The position numbers and the translations under genes were made by a program. 64,000 nucleotides of DNA, taken from assembly GCA_000720375.1 (NCBI GenBank), contig JOAA01000012.1, positions 62,001 to 126,000 of the forward strand, written 5' to 3'. Positions within the stretch are counted from its first letter, which is position 1, and each line of letters begins with the position of its first letter. A model generated the notes under the pieces. That model did not search any database. It had not been told where the DNA came from and worked only from the letters and a program-made list of their open reading frames with translations. Positions 8,845 through 17,177 of the stretch are shown piece by piece. Source of the stretch: Rhodococcus rhodnii (GTDB taxonomy: Bacteria > Actinomycetota > Actinomycetes > Mycobacteriales > Pseudonocardiaceae).

Positions 8845-10295
8845 TGTTCTCCCTTGGCTACGGCACCAACGGGTTTTCCAACCATCGGCTGGAGGATGCG
8901 CTGCGCATCATCGCAGACATCGGTTACCGGTCGGTGGCGTTGACCTTGGATCACCACCACTTGGACCCGTTCGACCCCGACGTGTCCAAAAAGGCCGGTC
9001 AGCTGGGCAGTCTGCTGGCGTCGAACGGTATTTCGGTCGTGATCGAGACCGGTGCTCGGTATCTGCTCGACCCGAACCGCAAACACCACCCGACCCTGGT
9101 GTCGTCGGACACCGATGTGCGGATCGACTTCTTGCACCGGGCGATCCGCATCGCCCAGGACATGGGTGCGGAGGCGGTGTCGTACTGGTCGGGCATCAAG
9201 CCGTCCGATGTGGACGACAAGACCGCGCACCAGCGGATGCTCAGCGGTGTCGAGAAAGTGCTCGTCGAGGCCGACCGAAGGCAGGTCAAGATCGGCCTGG
9301 AACCTGAGCCGGGCATGTACATCCAGCATCTCGCGCAGGCGTTGGCGCTGCGTGAGGAACTCGGCAACCCGGAGATGTTCGGCATCACCCTCGATGTCGG
9401 GCATTGCATCGCGGTCGAGCCGATGAACGCGGCCGAGTGCATCCGGCAGGCCGGTGGACTGCTGGTCAACGTCCAGCTCGACGACATGCGGCCAGGCGTG
9501 CACGAACATCTCGAGTTCGGCGAGGGCGAGCTCGATCTGGTCGGCACCCTGGCCGCGTTGGCCGAGGTCGGTTACGAGGGCGTCGCCGCGGTGGAACTGC
9601 CCCGGCACAGCCATGCCGCGCCTGAGGTCGCGCGCCGGGTGTGGACGGCCCTGACCTCGGCCCTGAGCGCGGCCATGCCACCTTTCAACTGGGATTGGGT
9701 TGGACACATGGATCACCCCTGGTTGGTGGACGCCGAACGGCGGGTCCGGTCCGAACCGGCCGCCATCCGCGCCCTTTTCCCCGCTGTCGGCCGGAAAGTG
9801 GGCCGTGACCCACTGCGGCCCGAGTCCGATCCACAGGGCCTTGTCCATGGCACTGTGGACGATCTGGCCCGTACGCGTCTGCTGGCCGCGCTGGCCGAAG
9901 TCCTGTCCCCGGAGGAGCTGACCGAGGAGATTACCGAGCTCTATCGCTACGGGGACGACGGCGAACGCCGTGGCGTGCTGCGTGGGTTGCCCGCGCTGCC
10001 GCCACAAGCGGTCAAGGTGGGCCTTGAGCTCGTGCAGGACGCGTTGCGTACCAACGACATCCGTCTGGTCGCGGCGGCGCTCGGCTCGTTCGCCGGTAAG
10101 CACCTCGACCCGCATTCCTGGCGGCACGGCGTGTTGAAGTGCCTTTTCGTCGGTGTTCCGCTGGCCGCCGTCGCGGATCTGGAACGCCGTACCGACCCCG
10201 AGTTGCTTCGCATGATCGCCGACTACGCCGACGAGCGCAGGGCGGCGGGCCGCGAAGTCCCTGCCGACGCAGTACGCCTGCTGGAGGTCAACTGA
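8844..10295 (+). CDS. TIM-barrel isomerase fused to an EboA domain
   Basis: A 483-aa two-domain protein. Residues 1-270 form a xylose-isomerase-like/AP-endonuclease-2 TIM barrel with metal-ligand segments GLEPEPGM, LDVGHCIAVEP, VQLDDM and VELPRHSH. Residues about 300-483 match the EboA family: LYRYGDDGERRGVLRGLP, then HSWRHGVLKCLFVGVPL and a RMIADYADERRAAGR tail. EboA is part of a conserved cluster linked to moving metabolites to the periplasm, shown for scytonemin precursors in Nostoc punctiforme. EboA is normally a separate protein, so the fusion is notable and suggests the barrel and EboA act on the same substrate. The start ATG overlaps the previous stop and the stop overlaps the next ATG. 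Confidence 0.8.
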   Translation: MFSLGYGTNGFSNHRLEDALRIIADIGYRSVALTLDHHHLDPFDPDVSKKAGQLGSLLASNGISVVIETGARYLLDPNRKHHPTLVSSDTDVRIDFLHRAIRIAQDMGAEAVSYWSGIKPSDVDDKTAHQRMLSGVEKVLVEADRRQVKIGLEPEPGMYIQHLAQALALREELGNPEMFGITLDVGHCIAVEPMNAAECIRQAGGLLVNVQLDDMRPGVHEHLEFGEGELDLVGTLAALAEVGYEGVAAVELPRHSHAAPEVARRVWTALTSALSAAMPPFNWDWVGHMDHPWLVDAERRVRSEPAAIRALFPAVGRKVGRDPLRPESDPQGLVHGTVDDLARTRLLAALAEVLSPEELTEEITELYRYGDDGERRGVLRGLPALPPQAVKVGLELVQDALRTNDIRLVAAALGSFAGKHLDPHSWRHGVLKCLFVGVPLAAVADLERRTDPELLRMIADYADERRAAGREVPADAVRLLEVN

Positions 10296-11158
10296 TGCGT
10301 ATCTTCGACCCGCACATCCACATGACCTCGCGGACCACCGACGACTACGAGGCGATGTTCGCCGCCGGGGTCCGGGCTCTGGTCGAACCGGCCTTCTGGC
10401 TCGGCCAGCCACGCACCACGGTCGGGTCCTTCAAGGACTACTTCGACGCGTTGATCGGCTGGGAGAGGTTCCGGGCGGCCCAGTTCGGCATCCGGCACCA
10501 CTGCACGATCGCGTTGAACCCCAAGGAAGCCAACGATCCCCGGTGCACGCCGGTGCTCGACATCCTGCCGAGGTATCTGGCCAAGGACGGCGTTGTCGCG
10601 GTCGGCGAGGTCGGCTACGACTCGATGACGCCGGAAGAGGACTCGGCTTTCGCGCGTCAGCTGGAAATGGCGATCGACCACGAACTGCCCGCACTGGTGC
10701 ACACCCCGCACCGGGACAAGCTCGCGGGCACACGCCGGACGTTGGACGTCGTCGCGGAGTCCAAGATCGCTCCCGAGTTCGTCGCGGTGGATCACCTGAA
10801 CGAGATGACCGTCAAGCTGGTGAAGGATTCCGGGTGCTGGATGGGTTTCTCCATCTACCCGGACACCAAGATGGACGAAGACCGGATGGTCGCGATCCTC
10901 AAGGAGTACGGCACCGACAAGGTGCTCGTGAACTCCGCCGCCGACTGGGGCCGCTCGGATCCGTTGAAGACGTTCAAGACCGCTGAGGCGATGCTGTCCG
11001 CCGGCTTCACCGAGGCCGATGTGGACAAGGTGCTCTGGCAGAACCCGGTCGACTTCTACGGTCAGAGCGGCAGGCTCGTGCTGGACGAGCTGCCCGGATT
11101 CTCGGCGTCCACCGAGACCTTCGCGGGCAACTCGGTGCTGCGGGGCGGACGCCAGTGA
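10295..11158 (+). CDS. TatD-family metal-dependent hydrolase (EboB-type)
   Basis: A 287-aa amidohydrolase-fold protein. The metal ligands expected for TatD enzymes can be seen in order: HxH in FDPHIHM at the N-terminus, Glu in VGEVGYD, His in VHTPH, His in VDHLNE and a late Asp in NSAADWGRSD. In ebo clusters a TatD-like hydrolase (EboB) sits beside EboA, and it does so here. The start is the ATG inside the TGATG overlap with the previous stop at 10295. It is probably cytosolic, as no signal peptide is seen. The hydrolysed bond is unknown. Confidence 0.8.
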   Translation: MRIFDPHIHMTSRTTDDYEAMFAAGVRALVEPAFWLGQPRTTVGSFKDYFDALIGWERFRAAQFGIRHHCTIALNPKEANDPRCTPVLDILPRYLAKDGVVAVGEVGYDSMTPEEDSAFARQLEMAIDHELPALVHTPHRDKLAGTRRTLDVVAESKIAPEFVAVDHLNEMTVKLVKDSGCWMGFSIYPDTKMDEDRMVAILKEYGTDKVLVNSAADWGRSDPLKTFKTAEAMLSAGFTEADVDKVLWQNPVDFYGQSGRLVLDELPGFSASTETFAGNSVLRGGRQ

Positions 11159-12240
11159 CCCGGCTCTGCTACTGCACGAACGTGCACCCGGCGGAGGATC
11201 TCGACGGGATCCTCCGTCAGCTGGACGCCTACGCGGTGCCAGTGCGGGAGAAGCTCGGCGTGCCCCGGCTGGGATTGGGCCTGTGGCTGGCGGCCGAAGT
11301 GGCCGCCGGTCTGGCGTCTTCGCCGGAAGCGCTGCGCAAGTTCCGCGCTGAGCTGGACGCTCGTGGTCTCGATGTGATCACCATGAACGCGTTCCCCTAT
11401 GGTGGCTTTCACGCTGACGTCGTGAAGCTGTCGGTGTACGAGCCGCGCTGGACCGACCAGCGACGGCTCAAGTACACAGTGGACTGTGTCAAGGTCCTAT
11501 CCGAGCTGCTTCCGGACAGTGCCGCGTACGGCAGCATTTCGACGCTTCCGCTTGGCTGGCGCGAACCGTGGACCGCTGCCGACGACAAGGCCGCTCTTGA
11601 GTCGTTGACCGAACTGACTCGGACGCTGCGGTCGGCGTCGCGGTTGATCAAGCTTGCAGTCGAACCCGAGCCTGGGTGCGTTTTGGACACAGTGGCCGAC
11701 ACGGTCGCTTGGTTGGCGCCACGGGTGGATTCCGAGTACATCGGACTGTGCCTGGACACCTGTCACCTGGCGGTGTCGTTCGCCGATCCACTGGAGACAG
11801 TGCGGTCGATCGAGGACGCCGGGCTGGAGATCGTCAAGGTGCAGGCTTCGGCAGCGTTGCATGTGGACGATCCGCGTGCGGCGCGTGCTGAGCTTCGCGA
11901 GTTCGCGGAACCTCGTTACCTGCACCAGGTTCGGGAACTCTCACCGGACGGAACCGTGCTCAAGGCAGACGATCTGCCGGAAGCGCTGGAGACCTTGCCC
12001 GGTGAAGGGCCGTGGAGGGTGCACTTCCACGTTCCGCTGCACGCGGCGCCTGAGTCCCCCTTGCGTTCCACGAACGACGTGTTGACCCAGGTACTGAACA
12101 CAGTGTCCAGTGACCGGACCATCGAAGTCGAAACCTACACATGGCAAGTGCTGCCGGACCGTCATCAGCAAGATCTGGTAGACGGTATAGCAGCGGAGCT
12201 GGCCTGGGCAGACGGCCGGCTGAGGTTGGAGGTGCCATGA
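11155..12240 (+). CDS. eboE: Metabolite traffic protein EboE, TIM-barrel family
   Basis: A 361-aa xylose-isomerase-like TIM barrel resembling EboE. The opening CTNVHPAEDLDGILRQLD and the metal-site segments VEPEPGCVLD, GLCLDTCHLAVSF and VKVQAS are typical. The late HFHVPLH segment is consistent with the family. The GTG start lies in a GTGA overlap with the upstream stop, and the stop overlaps the next ATG (ATGA). EboE has no established enzymatic reaction; it belongs to the conserved ebo set implicated in metabolite export. Position between the TatD hydrolase and the EboF phosphodiesterase supports the assignment. Confidence 0.8.
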   Translation: MTRLCYCTNVHPAEDLDGILRQLDAYAVPVREKLGVPRLGLGLWLAAEVAAGLASSPEALRKFRAELDARGLDVITMNAFPYGGFHADVVKLSVYEPRWTDQRRLKYTVDCVKVLSELLPDSAAYGSISTLPLGWREPWTAADDKAALESLTELTRTLRSASRLIKLAVEPEPGCVLDTVADTVAWLAPRVDSEYIGLCLDTCHLAVSFADPLETVRSIEDAGLEIVKVQASAALHVDDPRAARAELREFAEPRYLHQVRELSPDGTVLKADDLPEALETLPGEGPWRVHFHVPLHAAPESPLRSTNDVLTQVLNTVSSDRTIEVETYTWQVLPDRHQQDLVDGIAAELAWADGRLRLEVP

Positions 12241-13634
12241 AGCCGTTGGTCGTCATCGACATCGTCGGGCTGACCCCACGACTGTTGAAACACATGCCGA
12301 ACGTCTCCCGGATCGCGGAGAAGGGCTGGCAGGCCGAGCTGGGTACGGTGCTGCCCGCGGTCACGTGCAGCGCGCAGTCGACGTTCCTGACCGGCAAGAT
12401 GCCCGCCGAGCACGGCATCGTCGGCAACGGCTGGTACTTCAGGGAACTCGGTGAGGTGTTCCTGTGGCGGCAGCACAACAAGCTGGTCGGCGGTGAGAAA
12501 GTCTGGGAGAGCGCGCGGGCTGCGCACCCGGGTTACCGTGCTGCCAACGTGTGTTGGTGGTACGCCATGGGCGCGACCACTGACCTGACCGTCACGCCAC
12601 GGCCGATCTACCACGCGGACGGCAGGAAGTCGCCGGACTGCTACACCCGTCCGGTCCGGCTGCACGACGAGCTGACCGATGCGCTGGGCGAGTTCCCGCT
12701 CTTCCAGTACTGGGGTCCGACCGCGTCGATCGCGTCGACGAAGTGGATCGTCGGCGCGGCCCGCCGGATCCTGTCCGGGCACAAGCCGGACATGCTGCTG
12801 GTGTACATCCCGCACCTGGACTACGACCTGCAGCGGTTCGGCCCGGACTCGCAGGAGGCGATCAACGCCGCCCGTGACGTCGACGCCGAACTGTCGCCTC
12901 TGTTGCAGGATGCCGCGAACGCGGATGCGACCGTGGTCGCGTTGAGCGAGTACGGGATCACCAACGCCAGCCGTCCGGTGGACATCAACCGGACACTTCG
13001 TGCCGAAGGCCTGCTTGAGGTGTACACACAGGACGGTATGGAGTACCTGGACCCGTGGGTCTCCAGGGCTTTCGCCGTCGCGGACCACCAGGTGGCGCAC
13101 GTGTACGTGGAGAACTCCGACGATCTGCCGCGCGTCAAGGACTTGCTCGACCGGCTGCCCGGTGTGGACATGGTGCTCGACCGGGTCGAGCAGGCGCGGT
13201 ACCAGCTTGACCACCCGCGTGCGGGTGACTTGGTGGTCGTCGCCGAGCCGGACGCGTGGTTCACGTACTACTACTGGCTCAACGACGACCGCGCGCCGGA
13301 CTTCGCCAGGGGAGTGGAGATCCACCGCAAGCCCGGCTACGACCCGGCCGAGCTGTTCTTCAACCCGGCCGACCCGTTGGTGAAAGCCAAGGCGGGGCTG
13401 AACCTGGTGAAGAAGAAGGTCGGCCTGCGGTACGCGATGAACGTGGTTCCGTTGGAGGCCAGTATGGTCCGCGGTTCGCACGGCAGGCTGCCGGACTCCC
13501 CGCAGGACGGTCCGGTGCTGTTGTGCTCCGACCCTCGTGACCCGGGCCGCGAGAAGCTGGCCGCCACCGAGGTTCACGAACTTCTGCTTGCGTTGCAAGA
13601 CATCCGGCCGATGGCCGAAGTCCTGAAAGGATAG
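12237..13634 (+). CDS. Alkaline-phosphatase-superfamily phosphodiesterase (EboF-type)
   Basis: A 465-aa nucleotide pyrophosphatase/phosphodiesterase-type protein. The nucleophile region PAVTCSAQSTFLTG supplies the threonine. HGIVGNGW, YIPHLDYDLQRFGPDS and ALSEYGITNA supply the other metal ligands of the superfamily. No signal peptide is visible. EboF of ebo clusters is of this type. The ATG at 12237 overlaps the EboE stop; longer upstream extensions would overlap eboE by about 100 bases and lack a ribosome site. A plausible job is removing a phosphate or nucleotide group from the intermediate made upstream, which is inference. Confidence 0.8.
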   Translation: MKPLVVIDIVGLTPRLLKHMPNVSRIAEKGWQAELGTVLPAVTCSAQSTFLTGKMPAEHGIVGNGWYFRELGEVFLWRQHNKLVGGEKVWESARAAHPGYRAANVCWWYAMGATTDLTVTPRPIYHADGRKSPDCYTRPVRLHDELTDALGEFPLFQYWGPTASIASTKWIVGAARRILSGHKPDMLLVYIPHLDYDLQRFGPDSQEAINAARDVDAELSPLLQDAANADATVVALSEYGITNASRPVDINRTLRAEGLLEVYTQDGMEYLDPWVSRAFAVADHQVAHVYVENSDDLPRVKDLLDRLPGVDMVLDRVEQARYQLDHPRAGDLVVVAEPDAWFTYYYWLNDDRAPDFARGVEIHRKPGYDPAELFFNPADPLVKAKAGLNLVKKKVGLRYAMNVVPLEASMVRGSHGRLPDSPQDGPVLLCSDPRDPGREKLAATEVHELLLALQDIRPMAEVLKG

Positions 13635-13640
13635 TCATCC

Positions 13641-14648
13641 ATGAGCCGACCGATCACGCTGTTCACCGGGCAGTGGGCGGACCTGCCGTTCGAGGAGGTG
13701 TGCCGGCTCGCCTCGAGCTGGGGGTACGACGGGCTGGAGATCGCGTGCTCCGGCGACCACTTCGAAGTGGACCGGGCGCTGTCCGAACCGGACTACGTGG
13801 CGGGCAGGCACAAGATACTGGAGCAGTACGGCCTGAAGACCTGGGCCATCTCCAACCACCTTGTCGGACAGGCGATCTGCGACGACCCGATCGACTTCCG
13901 GCACCAGAACATCGTGCCCGCACGGGTCTGGGGCGACGGTGACGCGGAAGGCGTGCGTCAGCGCGCGGCCAAGGAGATGGCCGACACCGCCCGCGCGGCC
14001 CGGAAACTGGGCGTGGACACGGTGATCGGGTTCACCGGGTCGAAGATCTGGAAGTACGTGGCGATGTTCCCGCCGGTCGGCCAGGACGTGATCGACGACG
14101 GCTACCAGGACTTCGCCGACCGGTGGAACCCGATCCTGGACGTGTTCGACTCCGAAGGCGTGCGGTTCGCGCACGAGGTGCACCCGTCGGAGATCGCGTA
14201 CGACTACTGGACGACGCGCAAAACCCTTGACGCGGTGGACAACCGGCCGGCGTTCGGGCTGAACTGGGACCCGTCGCACTTCATCTGGCAGGACCTCGAC
14301 CCGGTCGGGTTCATCCTGGACTTCGCCGACCGGATCTACCACGTGGACTGCAAGGACACCAAGAAGAGGTTCGACGGCCGCAACGGCCGGATGGGCTCGC
14401 ACCTGGCGTGGGCCGATCCCCGGCGTGGCTGGGACTTCGTGTCCACCGGGCACGGTGACGTGCCGTGGGAGGAGTCTTTCCGCGCGCTGAACGCGATCAA
14501 GTACACCGGGCCGATCTCCGTGGAGTGGGAGGACGCGGGGATGGACCGGTTGCGTGGCGCGGAAGAAGCGGTGAAGTTCATCCGCAACCTGGTTTTCGAT
14601 CCGCCTGCCGCGGCCTTCGACGCGGCGTTCAGTTCGAAGAAGTCCTGA
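13641..14648 (+). CDS. Sugar phosphate isomerase/epimerase
   Basis: A 335-aa TIM-barrel protein of the xylose isomerase-like family. Metal-site residues are visible in [21 protein letters not shown] and VEWEDAGMD. It begins six bases after the EboF stop, with GAAAGGA just upstream of ATG 13641. It is the third TIM barrel of this fold in the operon, after the EboA fusion and EboE. Related enzymes isomerise, epimerise or dehydrate sugars and inosose compounds. That would suit a cyclitol pathway, but the substrate is not known. Confidence 0.85.
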   Translation: MSRPITLFTGQWADLPFEEVCRLASSWGYDGLEIACSGDHFEVDRALSEPDYVAGRHKILEQYGLKTWAISNHLVGQAICDDPIDFRHQNIVPARVWGDGDAEGVRQRAAKEMADTARAARKLGVDTVIGFTGSKIWKYVAMFPPVGQDVIDDGYQDFADRWNPILDVFDSEGVRFAHEVHPSEIAYDYWTTRKTLDAVDNRPAFGLNWDPSHFIWQDLDPVGFILDFADRIYHVDCKDTKKRFDGRNGRMGSHLAWADPRRGWDFVSTGHGDVPWEESFRALNAIKYTGPISVEWEDAGMDRLRGAEEAVKFIRNLVFDPPAAAFDAAFSSKKS

Positions 14649-14658
14649 AAGGATCACC

Positions 14659-15498
14659 ATGGCACTGTCTCGTAGGTCCATGCTGCTCGGCGCCGCCGCG
14701 ACCGGTGTCGCGGCAGTGGCGTTACCCGGAACAGCGGCGGCCGCCGACGCTTCGCGCGGCCGGCTGCGGATTCCGCGTGAGAAGATCAGCATCCAGCTCT
14801 ACACCCTGCGCTCGATCCTCGAGAAAGACCTGGAAGGCACCCTCTCGGCGCTGGCCGACATCGGCTACCGCCGAGTGGAACTGGCCGGGACGTACGGGCG
14901 CAGCGCGGCGGAGTTCAAGTCCATTCTGGACAAGAACCACATCAAGGCGCCGTCGACGCACATCAACATCGGCGACGACCTGAACCAGATCATCGCCAAC
15001 GCCAAGATCCTCGGCAACCAGAAGCTGGTGCACCCGTACTCGAACTACGGGACGGCGGCCGAGTGGAAGGCCTTCGTGTCACGGCTGGAAGACGCGGGCA
15101 AGGTGGCCAGGAAGGCGGGCTTCACCCTCGGCTACCACAACCACGACCACGAATTCCGGCCGGTCGAAGGCCAACGCCCCTGGGACCTGATCACCCGAGG
15201 CACCACCCGGCGCAACGTGCACCTGCAGATCGACCTGTTCTGGGCGGTGCACGGCGGCGAGGACCCAGTCCGCCTGGTCTACGAGAACTGCGGCCGCGTC
15301 CTGCACTACCACGTCAAAGACCGCACCGCCGACGGCCAAATGGTCGACCCGGGCAAGGGCGTGATCGACTTCGGCAAGATCTTCCGCCGCACCTGGCACG
15401 AGCGCATCCAGGAATTCATCGTCGAGCACGACAACCCGGCCGATCCGCTGGTGACCGCCAAGATCGGCTTCGACTACCTGGCCAATCTGCGGTTCTGA
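14659..15498 (+). CDS. Tat-exported sugar phosphate isomerase/epimerase-like protein
   Basis: A 279-aa protein with a clear twin-arginine signal (SRRSMLLG, then an alanine-rich hydrophobic stretch ending PGTAAAAD) followed by a TIM barrel. Metal-site segments are GYHNHDHEF, QIDLFWAVHGG, HYHVKD and VEHDNP. Tat export implies that it folds, perhaps with a metal, before leaving the cytoplasm. It is the last gene of the ebo-like operon, ten bases after the preceding stop with AAAGGA upstream, and a strong hairpin follows. An extracytoplasmic isomerase at the end of a cluster implicated in metabolite export fits processing of the exported product outside the membrane. Confidence 0.85.
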   Translation: MALSRRSMLLGAAATGVAAVALPGTAAAADASRGRLRIPREKISIQLYTLRSILEKDLEGTLSALADIGYRRVELAGTYGRSAAEFKSILDKNHIKAPSTHINIGDDLNQIIANAKILGNQKLVHPYSNYGTAAEWKAFVSRLEDAGKVARKAGFTLGYHNHDHEFRPVEGQRPWDLITRGTTRRNVHLQIDLFWAVHGGEDPVRLVYENCGRVLHYHVKDRTADGQMVDPGKGVIDFGKIFRRTWHERIQEFIVEHDNPADPLVTAKIGFDYLANLRF

Positions 15499-15508
15499 GC
15501 GCCCAACG

Positions 15509-15545
15509 CAAACCGCCTGGGCAGCGTCGCCGCCCAGGCGGTTTG
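15509..15545 (+). terminator. Terminator of the ebo-like operon
   Basis: A perfect 14-bp stem (CAAACCGCCTGGGC at 15509-15522 with its complement at 15532-15545) and a nine-base loop, followed by CTGTATTT. It begins ten bases after the last stop codon. The arms also carry an A-run on the left, so it can act on the minus strand. Confidence 0.85.
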
Positions 15546-15559
15546 CTGTATTTGGGGCC

Positions 15560-16020
15560 GTAGTGCTGACTTACCGGTCAAGCCATCGGCAGATGCGGAG
15601 TCGATCCCTATGCCGGAGCGGGCGCGGCCGACGGCGCCCAGTACGTGCTGCGCAGTGTCGCCCGCCAGATAGGCGACCACGACGGCCGTGGAGTCCGGTT
15701 CCTTTCCGCAGCTCGTGCCAAGGATGAGGCAGTTGACGGCGTGTTCGCCGACGCCCCTGCTGAGCGGAAATTCCGACGCGCAGGAACGAACCGGTCAACG
15801 CCAGCGACATCTCGATCTTGTCGATGTGGTCGATGCGGTGAACAGACAGTTCCAAACCCGCGATATTGCGCAACACCCTGAGTTGGCGGCGGGCATGGTG
15901 ACCGGCTTGCCTCCTCCCGACGCCCTGGCCGATCAGTATGGCCAATCGACGTATGGAACTCGCCACCTGACGATTACGCGCACGATCGTCGGGAGGACAG
16001 CCCGTTCCGGGCATCGCACA
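15560..16020 (-). pseudogene. Possible decayed minus-strand gene between two hairpins
   Basis: This stretch has no convincing intact gene on either strand. Read on the minus strand, two protein-like segments sit in different frames. One holds GLELSVHRIDHIDKIEMSLA with bases around 15785-15850. The other holds GTSCGKEPDSTAVVVAYLAG followed by DTAQHVLGAVG around 15610-15720 and ends near a GLTGK segment. They could be one gene with a frameshift near 15765-15785. I do not recognise the family. The segments may also be chance open frames in high-GC DNA. Confidence 0.25.
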
Positions 16021-16056
16021 GTGGGGATGGACCCTGCGCTTCTACGGCGCCCACGC

Positions 16057-16091
16057 AAACCGCCTTGGGAGTGTCACCCCCAAGGCGGTTT
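16057..16091. terminator. Second hairpin, near-copy of the ebo operon terminator
   Basis: A perfect 13-bp stem (AAACCGCCTTGGG at 16057-16069 with 16079-16091) and a nine-base loop, followed by ACTGTTTTC. The stem and flanks (CGCCCA-CGCAAACCGCC) closely resemble the hairpin at 15509-15545, about 550 bases away. It lies about 60 bases before the lipoprotein gene and may insulate it, or it may terminate a lost gene. Confidence 0.6.
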
Positions 16092-16152
16092 ACTGTTTTC
16101 CCGAAATGGGTGTTACTTACTGGCCATGGCTGGACGCGGTGACACCCTCCTG

Positions 16153-17157
16153 ATGCGTCAGTCGCGCAAGCGGCTTCCGATCTTCTGCGCCATCACTCTC
16201 GCGTTGCTTCTTGCCTTCTCCGGCTGCGGTGCGCTCGACGGCTCCGGGTCGTCGAACTCGAGCACGTCCGGTGGGCTGGAGAAGCCATCGATCAAGGTCG
16301 GGGTGCTCCCGGTGGTCGACATGGCGCCGTTCTACCAAGCGGCCGACAGCGGCTACTTCACGCAGGAGGGTCTCGACGTCCAGGTAGTGACCGCGCCAAG
16401 CGGTCCGAGCGCGATCGAATCCCTGATCGGCGAGGACCTCGACATCGCCGTCTCCAGTTACCCGGGCGCGTTCGCGGCGCAGGCGAAGAAGGCCGCCGAC
16501 ATCAAGATCGTGACCGACCTCTACGCCGCCCGCCCTGGCCATGGTGTGCTGGTCGCCGCCCCGAACGGTGGCATCAGCAGGCCCGAGGACGCCGCGGGCA
16601 AGAAGATCGCCGTCACCAGCACGGGCTCGATCTCCGACCTGGCTTTGATGTCGGTGCTCCAGTCCAGGGGCGTGGACGTCGGCACGATCAACTGGGTCCC
16701 GATGCCGTTGCCGGACATGGGTCCGGCTTTGCAGCGCGGCAACGTCGACGCTGCGGTCGTCATCGAACCGTTCGTGACCCTGACGCAGAAGTCCATGGGC
16801 GCCGTGCCGATCGTCGACATCGCCTCTGGCCCCACCGCCGAACTGCCGATGTCCGGCTTCGCGGCGCTGGCCAAGTGGGTGAGCGCCAACCCGAAGACTG
16901 TGGCGGCGTTCCAGCGTGGCCTGGCCAAGGGCATCGCGGACGTGAAGAAAGACCGCAGCGGCAGGCTGGACCCGATCCTGGTCAAGTACGTCAAGATCGA
17001 CACAGCGATCGCGCCGCAGGTGCACATCGCCGAGTACCCGGAGTCACTGGACGCGGGCCGCCTTCAACGCGTGGCCGACCTGATGAAGCAGTTCAACGTC
17101 ATCCAGGACAGACTGGACGTTTCGCCGATGCTCGTCCCGCCCCCGGGTGCGAAGTGA
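16153..17157 (+). CDS. NMT1/SsuA-like ABC substrate-binding lipoprotein
   Basis: A 334-aa lipoprotein. A basic start (MRQSRKR), a hydrophobic stretch and a lipobox ending FSGC (Cys25) are followed by a Ser/Gly linker. The rest is a type-2 periplasmic binding fold of the NMT1/THI5-SsuA group: KVGVLPVVDMAPFYQA, GYFTQEGLDVQ, GKKIAVTSTGSISDLA and AAVVIEPF. ATG 16153 is chosen for the signal layout; an in-frame ATG at 16126 is possible. No permease or ATPase lies nearby, so it is an orphan. A full-length paralog lies at 55328-56290. Relatives bind sulfonates, pyrimidines or aromatic ligands; the ligand here is unknown. Confidence 0.85.
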   Translation: MRQSRKRLPIFCAITLALLLAFSGCGALDGSGSSNSSTSGGLEKPSIKVGVLPVVDMAPFYQAADSGYFTQEGLDVQVVTAPSGPSAIESLIGEDLDIAVSSYPGAFAAQAKKAADIKIVTDLYAARPGHGVLVAAPNGGISRPEDAAGKKIAVTSTGSISDLALMSVLQSRGVDVGTINWVPMPLPDMGPALQRGNVDAAVVIEPFVTLTQKSMGAVPIVDIASGPTAELPMSGFAALAKWVSANPKTVAAFQRGLAKGIADVKKDRSGRLDPILVKYVKIDTAIAPQVHIAEYPESLDAGRLQRVADLMKQFNVIQDRLDVSPMLVPPPGAK

Positions 17158-17177
17158 CGCTCGACATCCCGGGCTGA

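Noticed and set aside
8139..10412. 757-codon open frame on the minus strand opposite the EboC/EboA genes
   Set aside because: Arg/His-rich, low-complexity translation without motifs. It mirrors the strong GC bias of the plus-strand genes, which are clearly real.
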